In this document: piece by piece, positions 1 through 5,629 of the stretch | How positions within the stretch are numbered: the stretch's first letter is position 1 | Layout: every line of letters begins with the position of its first letter | DNA from: Candidatus Bathyarchaeum sp. | GTDB taxonomy: Archaea; Thermoproteota; Bathyarchaeia; Bathyarchaeales; Bathyarchaeaceae | Length of the DNA stretch: 5,803 nucleotides | Assembly (NCBI GenBank): GCA_003096255.1 | Contig: PIXS01000353.1 | Coordinates: forward strand, 1 to 5,803 | Direction: 5' to 3' | Translations under genes and position numbers: made by a program | The notes under the pieces: generated by a model | What the model saw: only the letters and a program-made list of their open reading frames with translations | Told to the model about the DNA's origin: nothing | The model's database searches: none

Positions 1-21
1 AACTTGGTTTTCGCGGACAGA

Positions 22-34
22 TACTTTTTTTAGG
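22..34 (+). promoter_or_regulatory. Possible TATA-like promoter element of the tRNA gene
   Basis: A T-rich stretch (core ACTTTTTTTAGG) is centred about 32 bases before the first base of the tRNA. That is roughly where an archaeal TATA box would sit for a transcript starting at or a few bases before the mature 5' end. The match to a TATA consensus is poor (a T run with no clear TTTATA core), so the call rests on position. The rest of 1-59 shows no other recognisable signal and no coding sequence. Confidence 0.3.
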
Positions 35-59
35 TTTCTCGTTGAACACAATAAACTAT

Positions 60-147
60 GCGGGGTTCTCCTAGCCTGGTAGGGAGCAGGCCTGCTAAGT
101 CTGTGGTCCATAGGGCCACGCGGGTTCAAATCCCGCACCCCGCGCCA
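60..147 (+). tRNA. tRNA-Ser, anticodon GCT, type II with long variable arm, CCA encoded
   Basis: The full cloverleaf can be drawn. The acceptor stem pairs 60-66 (GCGGGGT) with 137-143 (ACCCCGC). The D stem pairs 69-72 with 82-85, and its loop holds A14, G18G19 (78-79) and A21. The anticodon stem pairs 87-91 with 99-103, with one G-T pair. The loop CTGCTAA has T33 and anticodon GCT at 94-96, reading serine codons AGC and AGT. A long variable arm (104-118) forms 6 bp around an ATA loop, as expected for serine tRNAs. The T stem pairs 120-124 with 132-136 around TTCAAAT. The discriminator is G144 and CCA is encoded at 145-147. There is no intron. A protein gene starts 29 bases downstream on the same strand. 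Confidence 0.96.
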
Positions 148-164
148 CCTGTTCCAAACTTCTA

Positions 165-170
165 GCAGGG
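165..170 (+). promoter_or_regulatory. Ribosome binding site supporting the TTG start at 177
   Basis: GCAGGG lies six bases before the TTG at 177. It is a modest Shine-Dalgarno match, but no ATG exists in frame ahead of the conserved first cysteine motif, so it supports a TTG start. It sits in the 29-base gap after the tRNA, which leaves no room for a separate promoter. Confidence 0.45.
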
Positions 171-176
171 ATACCG

Positions 177-590
177 TTGCCAAAACAGTTCGAAGCCAAA
201 CAAATTGCACAATGCGGAATCAACTGCAAAACATGCATCGACTTCTTTGGGTACACCATGGCAGGAACCAAACGAAAACATGGTTGTTGTAGCGGCTGTC
301 GAACAAGAAACTCGTCCTGTGCCTTTATCAAACAAAAATGCAAACGAGTCAAAGCAAAAGAACATGTGGATTACTGTTTTGAGTGCTCCGATTTTCCCTG
401 TGAAGCCTTGACAAAACTTGACCAAACTTACAGAAAAAAATACGACATGAGCTTGATTGAAAACCTCAACAACATGAAAGCAGTGGGCATGGACAAATAC
501 CTAGAATCGGAAGAACAAAAATGGAAGTGCTCTGTCTGCGGCGGAGTGGTTTGTGTTCACACCAAAAAGTGCTACGCCTGCAATCTCTAG
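177..590 (+). CDS. DUF3795-type cysteine-rich, probably metal-binding protein
   Basis: The product is a 137-residue cytoplasmic protein with no signal peptide or membrane segment. It carries 16 cysteines in clusters. C13, C17 and C20 lie in an N-terminal CGINCKTC motif, followed by C37, C38, C41, C48 and C55, then C67, C70 and C75 (CFECSDFPC). This order (CGxxCxxC, GCxxC, CxxCxxxPC) is the pattern I recognise from the DUF3795 family, which is widespread in archaea and anaerobic bacteria and has no established function. A C-terminal CxxC-x4-C-x5-CxxC block (C118-C135) looks like an added zinc ribbon. The cysteines suggest binding of zinc or an iron-sulfur cluster; that is inference. The start is TTG, chosen because a Shine-Dalgarno site precedes it and the family motif begins only 13 residues later. 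It most likely shares a transcript with the tRNA-Ser just upstream, and T runs follow its stop. Confidence 0.85.
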   Translation: MPKQFEAKQIAQCGINCKTCIDFFGYTMAGTKRKHGCCSGCRTRNSSCAFIKQKCKRVKAKEHVDYCFECSDFPCEALTKLDQTYRKKYDMSLIENLNNMKAVGMDKYLESEEQKWKCSVCGGVVCVHTKKCYACNL

Positions 591-616
591 CGCGTTTGTT
601 GATGCTTTTGTATCCG

Positions 617-622
617 TTTTTT
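617..622 (+). terminator. Oligo-T candidate terminator after the DUF3795 gene
   Basis: A run of six T lies 27 bases past the stop codon, with shorter T runs just before and after it. No hairpin is visible. Archaeal RNA polymerase can terminate on T runs alone, so this is a plausible end for the tRNA-DUF3795 transcript. A second T6 run at 657-662 could act as a backup. Confidence 0.4.
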
Positions 623-681
623 CGTTTATGTGCACAACCCTAGTCACATTCCTGAATTTTTTACGTCCTCGGGTTTTTGGA

Positions 682-693
682 TTAAAATTATAT
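682..693 (+). promoter_or_regulatory. TATA-like box for the NosD-type gene
   Basis: The A/T-only stretch TTAAAATTATAT is the best TATA-like sequence in the 128-base gap between the DUF3795 gene and the beta-helix gene. An archaeal start site about 25 bases downstream would fall near 710-715. That leaves a short leader just holding the Shine-Dalgarno at 714-722 if translation begins at 731 or 734, but almost none for a start at 719. The box is judged by eye and no BRE element is clear. Confidence 0.4.
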
Positions 694-713
694 GTAACTT
701 AAATGCATTTTTT

Positions 714-722
714 AGGGGGTGG
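714..722 (+). promoter_or_regulatory. Strong Shine-Dalgarno that decides the start of the NosD-type gene
   Basis: AGGGGGTGG closely follows the archaeal anti-SD complement (AGGAGGTGA). The GTG at 719-721 lies inside this site, so it is badly placed as a start codon. TTG codons in the same frame at 731 and 734 lie 8 and 11 bases downstream, the normal distance. I therefore prefer 731 (or 734) as the true start, shortening the product by 4 or 5 residues. Confidence 0.6.
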
Positions 723-3526
723 GAAAGATTTTGTTGAATCTTTTCAAACGGTTCCTTTATGTTTATTTATGCTTGATGATTTTTCTGTCATCTGTTTTAG
801 TTTTTTCTAGTTGTTTTGCTGTTGAGGATTTAAGTCAAGTGACAATTCTTTCTGACGGCTCGATTGAGCCTTCAACTGCTCCAATCATCCGTAACGGCAC
901 CGTCTACGAGATTACATCCGATTTGGATGTAGGGATTGTAATCCAGAGAAACCACAACTACCACATCATACTTGACGGGAAAGGACACTCCATCACAGGG
1001 CAAAGCATGGATGAAGGAAAGGGAATCCATTTAGATGATTTGAGATACGTCACAATCAGAAACTTTGTTATTTCCAATTTTGAGTATGGAATTTATCTGG
1101 ACACGGGTACAACACAGGTTACTATTTCTGGGAACTCTGTTGGAAACTGTTCACGTGGAATAATGTTTGCATACCGGGCACCACACAACGAAGTTTCTGG
1201 GAACACAATAACCGCGAACAGGTATGGCATATACTTTTTGGGATCACCCCAGAACTTGGTTATTGGAAACGCTGTTAACCACAACGTTTACGGCATATAC
1301 ACCGAACAAATGAAAACAGACACGGTTCATTTGACCAGCAGCGACATGAACATAACTGGCAACATTATCTCCGAAAACATTGGCGCAGGAATATGCTTCA
1401 ACTTTGCATCCAAACGCAGCTACGTTTCAGGTAACCATATTGCCTTCAACAACGCTGGACTTATCCTTGGACAAGAATGTTGGCGAAACAACATTTACTC
1501 CAACAACTTTGTAAATAACAACTTGAATGCTCGCGGAACTCCTTGGACTGCACAATGGGATAACCTTACCTGTGGTGGCAACTACTGGAGCAACTACGAT
1601 GGAACAGACAGAGATGGCGACGGAATAGGAGACACGCCACATGTCATCGACCCAAAAAACACTGACAACCGTCCCCTAATGAAGGAGATAGCAATTCCAG
1701 AGCTTGAGGTTCCTCCAGCCGTTTCAGAAACACCACCCGAACATTTTCCATATCCAACGGCTGAACCTTTTACCCTTGTGGAAATCAGATATGACGGCTC
1801 GATTAATCCTCCAACAGTTCCCATCGAACGTTATGGAAACCTATACGTGTTTACAGACAGCTTTCATGGAGGAATCGGAGTTTACAAAAGCAACATAGTA
1901 ATTGATGGAAACGGTTACAGCCTTTATGGAACTGATTGGCACACATACAAGGGAATCAGCCTAAGAGACTTAACAAACATTACAATCATGAACCTTAACA
2001 TTTCAAGATGCACCCACGGCATTGTAGCAAACAGCAGCTCTTTTCTGAAAATAAGCAATAACAGTCTTAATCGCAACACCCACGGAATCGTTTTAGACAC
2101 CAACTGCAACAACAACACAATAACCGGAAACACCATAAACATCACACGAATTAACGCCTTGTATCTTAGTCATTCATCGGGCAACAAATTTTCCAACAAC
2201 ACCATTGTTGCCGCTGGCAACGTGCTTGATGGATATGACTCGTCGAATACTCAGATTGTCAATAACCATGTTGTCTCCTTTACAGGGCGCTTAGGCTTCA
2301 GCTTGGCAGACAACAGCAACAACAACCTGTTTTACGGCAACGAAGGCGCATGGATATGCGTAAACGGAAAAAACAACACTATACATGAAAACAAAGTAGG
2401 CGGAATCACAATTTCCAGCTCAGACGGCGCCCAAATTTATCCAAACAGCCGTGTGTTCAATAACACTGTTTCAAGCGTCTACCTAGAATCCATTTACCAA
2501 TTCATCGATAGAGAAAACCTGATAGATGGCATATATGTTCAGCACTCATCAAACAACATCATACGCGACAACAACATAACCAGTGAAGGAATTGGCATCT
2601 GCATCGAACACAACAATAGCAACAACAACACCATTCAAGCAAACAACATCCAAACAAAAGAGCGCCTCGGAATCAAAGTTGACGGCGCAAAAAAAACCAT
2701 AATCGCTGACAACCAAATTCAGGCAAACACCCAGTCGGGCATTTTAATAACTGGCAACTCAGAAAACACCAAAGTAACCGGTAACGCAGTTGGAAACTGT
2801 GAGCACGCCATCTCAATAAATAGCACTGCATCTGGTCACACAATTTCTAAGAACACACTGACCGCAAACATGTATGGCATATGTGTTTCAGGTAAATCGA
2901 CTAACTCAATCATCGAAAACTTCGTAGCCGCTAACTATTACGGAATCTACACAGAAACGGCTATGCACAACAACATCAGTAACAACATAATCTCAGCAAA
3001 CGTTGGAGCAGGAGTATACTTCAACGAGTCATCGGAACAGAACACCGTAATCGGCAACAACATTATCGAAAATGGTGTTGGCGTTCTCATCGAAAACTCC
3101 ACAAGTAACACGTTCTACAGTAACAACTTCAGAAACAACAACATGTCCGTAAGCAGCTTTAGTTGGAGCCAAAACTGGAATTCAACTCCAACTGTTGGCG
3201 GCAACCACTGGAGCAACTACACAGGAACAGACAACGACGGCAACGGGATAGGAGACACACCACATGTCATCGACCAAAACAACCTTGACCATTATCCCCT
3301 GATGACCGCCTTTGATTTCCCAGAACCAGACGTTCCAATTCCATTAACCCCCCTTGTAGCACCTAGCCTAGAAATGCCTGAGCCGCCAGAAACCCCAACA
3401 GAACCAGAAGAACCCGAACAACCAACAACAGAAACATCAAGCATTTCAACAGAAACACTGGCAATAGTCGGAGTTATAGTATGTGTAATCGCAGTAGCTG
3501 TCTACTGGATAATAAAACGCAAATAG
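719..3526 (+). CDS. Secreted, membrane-anchored protein with two NosD-type right-handed beta-helix modules
   Basis: The product has 935 residues if begun at GTG 719, or 931/930 from the better-placed TTG at 731/734. Residues 9-34 form a signal peptide: K9 and R11, a long hydrophobic core, and a likely cut after CFA at 34. Module 1 (about 41-321) and module 2 (about 353-862) are Asn-rich parallel beta-helix repeats (SGNTI, NNTITGN, YGIY) of the NosD/CASH (pectin-lyase-like) type. Each begins with a DGSI-PxTxPI header and ends in GGN-x-WSNY followed by an acidic loop and GIGDTPHVID. A Pro-rich linker (322-352) separates them. A Pro/Glu/Thr stalk (about 866-913), a transmembrane helix (about 914-932) and a KRK tail anchor the protein with its bulk outside. 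Many N-x-S/T sites could be glycosylated. In nitrous-oxide reducers NosD serves copper-site assembly, but no nos genes are nearby, so a surface role such as carbohydrate binding, carbohydrate cleavage or adhesion is likelier. The exact function is unknown. Confidence 0.88.
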   Translation: MGKILLNLFKRFLYVYLCLMIFLSSVLVFSSCFAVEDLSQVTILSDGSIEPSTAPIIRNGTVYEITSDLDVGIVIQRNHNYHIILDGKGHSITGQSMDEGKGIHLDDLRYVTIRNFVISNFEYGIYLDTGTTQVTISGNSVGNCSRGIMFAYRAPHNEVSGNTITANRYGIYFLGSPQNLVIGNAVNHNVYGIYTEQMKTDTVHLTSSDMNITGNIISENIGAGICFNFASKRSYVSGNHIAFNNAGLILGQECWRNNIYSNNFVNNNLNARGTPWTAQWDNLTCGGNYWSNYDGTDRDGDGIGDTPHVIDPKNTDNRPLMKEIAIPELEVPPAVSETPPEHFPYPTAEPFTLVEIRYDGSINPPTVPIERYGNLYVFTDSFHGGIGVYKSNIVIDGNGYSLYGTDWHTYKGISLRDLTNITIMNLNISRCTHGIVANSSSFLKISNNSLNRNTHGIVLDTNCNNNTITGNTINITRINALYLSHSSGNKFSNNTIVAAGNVLDGYDSSNTQIVNNHVVSFTGRLGFSLADNSNNNLFYGNEGAWICVNGKNNTIHENKVGGITISSSDGAQIYPNSRVFNNTVSSVYLESIYQFIDRENLIDGIYVQHSSNNIIRDNNITSEGIGICIEHNNSNNNTIQANNIQTKERLGIKVDGAKKTIIADNQIQANTQSGILITGNSENTKVTGNAVGNCEHAISINSTASGHTISKNTLTANMYGICVSGKSTNSIIENFVAANYYGIYTETAMHNNISNNIISANVGAGVYFNESSEQNTVIGNNIIENGVGVLIENSTSNTFYSNNFRNNNMSVSSFSWSQNWNSTPTVGGNHWSNYTGTDNDGNGIGDTPHVIDQNNLDHYPLMTAFDFPEPDVPIPLTPLVAPSLEMPEPPETPTEPEEPEQPTTETSSISTETLAIVGVIVCVIAVAVYWIIKRK
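839..1102 (+). repeat. NosD module header, copy 1
   Basis: Residues 41-128 carry a DGSIEPSTAPI header, then an ILDGKGHSITG strand and a KGIHLDDL turn. The same order of motifs recurs at 1778-2032. Bases 854-865 (GACGGCTCGATT) are identical to 1793-1804. This is an internal duplication that marks the start of a module. Confidence 0.8.
1118..1681 (+). repeat. NosD module tail, copy 1
   Basis: Residues 134-321 align by eye, with one gap of about nine residues, to residues 686-862. Shared motifs in order are SGN/TGN-x-VGNC, TAN-x-YGI, YGIYTE, NIIS-x-N-x-GAG, YSNNF-x-NNN, GGN-x-WSNY and GIGDTPHVID. The acidic loop here is D297, D299, D301, G302 and D305. Confidence 0.85.
1778..2032 (+). repeat. 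NosD module header, copy 2
   Basis: Residues 354-438 repeat the header of copy 1 (DGSINPPTVPI, IVIDGNGYSLYG, KGISLRDL), 313 residues further on. Two residues of the first strand loop are missing relative to copy 1. Confidence 0.8.
2774..3304 (+). repeat. NosD module tail, copy 2
   Basis: Residues 686-862 repeat the tail of module 1 with the same motif order. The acidic loop is D838, D840, N842, G843 and D846, so one Asp of copy 1 is an Asn here. Between the copy 2 header and this tail lie about 245 residues of extra beta-helix coils; in module 1 the header and tail are separated by only about five residues. Confidence 0.85.
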
Positions 3527-3537
3527 CATACACGCCC

Positions 3538-3551
3538 AAAAACTACTTTTT
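3538..3551. terminator. Candidate bidirectional oligo-T terminator between convergent genes
   Basis: AAAAA-CTAC-TTTTT lies where the plus-strand beta-helix gene and the minus-strand alkD-like gene meet. It reads as a T5 run on either strand. The plus-strand T run (3547-3551) is inside the last codons of the opposing gene; the minus-strand T run (3542-3538) directly follows that gene's stop. Only 16 bases separate the two stop codons, so both transcripts must end within the other gene or here. T5 is short, so confidence is modest. Confidence 0.35.
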
Positions 3552-4256
3552 CATAGCCTCTTTCCGTAGCTCAGGCGGCATTTTTTCTATAGCATACCGC
3601 AGGGCAGTACGTGGCATTACTGCCTTGTTTTTCATGATGTAATCGAAAACCTGTTTTTGGTGCTGTTTGCTTGCCTCTTTAAGCATCCAGCCGTAGCCTT
3701 TCTGAACTAAATCATCGTCGTCTAACAGCAAACTGTCGGCAATTTCAAAAATGTCCTCTAAGAACATGCCTTTTCGAGCAGGCAAAACCAGCGACACTGC
3801 GGCTCCTCGTCGAGTCCACCTGTTCTTTGATTTTGTCCACTTTTTCAGGTTCTCGATGTATCTTGGATATTTTTCTACAAAAGAACCTACTGGGTGGTTG
3901 CACAGGGTGTCGCATTCTGCCCAGTTGCTCACGTAACAGTTAAGCCAGTTTTCAAGAACAACAAAATCCTCTGGCTCAAAGGCGTCGCTTAGCCAATCTA
4001 ACCAAATATACGCCACAAAAGCTTCTTCAATGTAATCCGACTTTAGGAGTTCCTCACAAAGCCCAAAAATCTCTTTTTTATCCAACCCTTTTATTTGCTC
4101 AAAAGCCTTTTTCGCAATTTTTCTCACTGCAGGAACAGTAACGCCGTGAACCTTTATTTCCTCTTTAAAAACACGCCTCGAGCCCTGCCTGTTTTTTTCC
4201 GTCGCGTTGGCCTGAATCTCCTCTCTAACTTGATTTATTATGTTCAAGGTTTTCAC
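3543..4256 (-). CDS. AlkD-like DNA alkylation repair protein (HEAT-repeat DNA glycosylase family)
   Basis: The 237-residue all-helical protein belongs to the DNA alkylation repair (AlkC/AlkD) family, at the length usual for AlkD. AlkD folds as HEAT-like repeats and removes 3- and 7-alkylated purines without flipping the base. The expected active-site pattern is visible: W112 and D116 in NWAECD (matching W109 and D113 of Bacillus cereus AlkD), an arginine in NRWTRRGA (R149 or R150, for R148), and W190 in YGWMLKE (for W187). This supports a real glycosylase rather than a structure-binding relative, though activity is inferred. The product is cytoplasmic. It starts with GTG in a GTGA overlap with the tldE stop, with a weak TTGGGG site four bases ahead, so it is probably translated by coupling and transcribed from a promoter upstream of tldD, outside the window. 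Confidence 0.88.
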   Translation of the reverse strand: MKTLNIINQVREEIQANATEKNRQGSRRVFKEEIKVHGVTVPAVRKIAKKAFEQIKGLDKKEIFGLCEELLKSDYIEEAFVAYIWLDWLSDAFEPEDFVVLENWLNCYVSNWAECDTLCNHPVGSFVEKYPRYIENLKKWTKSKNRWTRRGAAVSLVLPARKGMFLEDIFEIADSLLLDDDDLVQKGYGWMLKEASKQHQKQVFDYIMKNKAVMPRTALRYAIEKMPPELRKEAMKK

Positions 4257-5629
4257 AATGCCCCAACTGCTTTGACGTTTTCAACCTTAATCCAAGGAGC
4301 AACAAACTGCCCCAGCTTTCTCACGTTGTTTCCAAGGGCAGAAACGTTGTGCAGAACGTCAAAGAAGACACCAGTTAACATAACATCCCGAACCGGATAC
4401 GCCACAGCTCCGTTTTCTATTTTCCAAGCAGGCGTAGCAACAACAGAAAACTCGCCACTCTCAGGATTACTACTGTGAGCACCCTGAACACCATACAAAA
4501 TAAAGCCGTCCTTAACTGAGCCAATAAGCTCGTCAGCAGTTTGGTTTCCAGCTTTGAAAACGAAGTTGTTAACCTCAAGACTAGGAGTAGAACTATAAGA
4601 CGTCTGACCCGACCTCGAAGCGTTACCCGTACTCTCTACGTTTGCCTTGTTGGCGGTGTAGTTGTCATACAGAAAGTTCTTCAAAACGCCATCCTCGATA
4701 ACCGTTGTCGTTTGGCACGGAACACCTTCACAATCAAACTTGCTGGTTGCAAGACCACCCTCAAGAAGACCATCATCATGAACCGTAACAAGGTCAGAAG
4801 CAACTTTTTCTCCAACCTTGCCTTTGAACGCAGACCTCTCCCTCTGGACAAAATCTGCCCTCACAGCGTTAATCACCGTGTAATACAGAATTGACCGAAA
4901 CGCAGCCTGAGTAAAAACAACCGGAAACACGCCAGACCCAGTCTTCTTTGCCCCCAACGAAGTAACAGCCTGCCTAGCAGCCTCAACACCAACAGCCTGT
5001 GGGTCAATGTCGTAGACCCTGTTCGTGTCTACCTCAAAACACGCCGGAGTAACATCAGAACCATCCCGAGCAATGGTTTCCAAAGAACAGCCAACAGCAG
5101 TTCCCACTTCGGACGCTTCGATTCCGTGGGAGTTCACTACAACCGTGCCAAAAACAGAACTAGAAGCACCCCCAGCAACAGCCAAAACACGCTTATCAAA
5201 ACCACAAGCCGAATCAAGCATCTCTGCTGCAACTTTTACGAGAGCGTCAGAAGACAACTCAGTTACCCGTTTGTCATATGTTCCTTTAACTTCAATGTAA
5301 TTTTTTGGGCTTGGAAACTTGACCCAACTTTTGTCTGGCCTGCTTGCCTTAGCTGCTTTGAAGGCTCTTTCTGATGTTTCCTTCACTGTTTTGTCTGTTA
5401 ACATGTTAGTGTAAGAAAACCCAACAGCCTTGTTGCAGATTGCCCTCACTCCTAAACCTTGGTCTATGCTTTTCATGCTTCTAACAATCTGGCCCCGCTC
5501 TATATCTATGGAAAATCCTGTTCCCATGCTCAGGTAAGCTTCTGCTTCGTTTGCTCCGCTCTTGAGCGCTGCGGTTACCGCTTTTTTTCCAAAATCAAGC
5601 AAATCTTCTAGTTTAAGCTCCGCCACCAA
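4253..5629 (-). CDS. tldE: TldE/PmbA, partner subunit of the TldD-TldE metalloprotease
   Basis: The 458-residue protein is close to the usual PmbA/TldE length (about 450). TldE pairs with TldD to form a cytoplasmic protease that, in E. coli, matures microcin B17 and helps degrade the antitoxin CcdA; the role in archaea is unclear. Visible family features are the N-terminal ERGQIVRS and GVRAICNKAVGFSYT stretch, a middle NSHGIEASEVGT region, DDGLLEGGLAT with FDCEGVPCQTT (about 285-308), and the C-terminal GAHSSNPESGEFSV (383-396) followed by ENG and PV-x4-LTG. There is no HExxxH motif, as expected for the TldE rather than the TldD subunit. The start is TTG at 5629, with AGGAGA eight bases ahead; a GTG at 5626 is the next candidate. 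It overlaps the end of tldD by 17 bases and the alkD-like gene by 4. Confidence 0.93.
   Translation of the reverse strand: MVAELKLEDLLDFGKKAVTAALKSGANEAEAYLSMGTGFSIDIERGQIVRSMKSIDQGLGVRAICNKAVGFSYTNMLTDKTVKETSERAFKAAKASRPDKSWVKFPSPKNYIEVKGTYDKRVTELSSDALVKVAAEMLDSACGFDKRVLAVAGGASSSVFGTVVVNSHGIEASEVGTAVGCSLETIARDGSDVTPACFEVDTNRVYDIDPQAVGVEAARQAVTSLGAKKTGSGVFPVVFTQAAFRSILYYTVINAVRADFVQRERSAFKGKVGEKVASDLVTVHDDGLLEGGLATSKFDCEGVPCQTTTVIEDGVLKNFLYDNYTANKANVESTGNASRSGQTSYSSTPSLEVNNFVFKAGNQTADELIGSVKDGFILYGVQGAHSSNPESGEFSVVATPAWKIENGAVAYPVRDVMLTGVFFDVLHNVSALGNNVRKLGQFVAPWIKVENVKAVGAL

Noticed and set aside
120..147. tRNA 3' end as an integration site (att) for a mobile element
   Set aside because: No second copy of the tRNA 3' sequence and no integrase or transposase is visible in the window.
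95..425. Minus-strand open frames across the tRNA and DUF3795 gene
   Set aside because: They overlap a complete tRNA and a Cys-patterned protein on the other strand.
1594..1824. Minus-strand open frame inside the beta-helix gene, and others like it
   Set aside because: The beta-helix coding sequence has clear repeats through this stretch; the reverse frame is a by-product of its composition.
2305..2330. AAC-rich microsatellite-like tract (also near 2107 and 2610)
   Set aside because: The AAC runs are Asn codons at the turns of the beta-helix ladder; they are in frame and explained by protein structure.
839..3304. Regular short repeats that might suggest a CRISPR-like array
   Set aside because: The repeats are degenerate, in frame and translate into beta-helix coils; there is no constant repeat with unique spacers.
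719..3526. Calling the gene a true nosD for nitrous-oxide reductase maturation
   Set aside because: No nosZ, nosF or nosY neighbour, and the stalk plus C-terminal anchor and double module fit a general archaeal surface protein better.
4095..4478. Plus-strand open frame of 127 codons
   Set aside because: It lies opposite the alkD-like and tldE genes, both strongly supported by family motifs, and its translation shows no recognisable domain.
4541..4894. Plus-strand open frame of 117 codons opposite tldE
   Set aside because: Shadow of tldE; Arg-rich low-information translation with no start signals of note.
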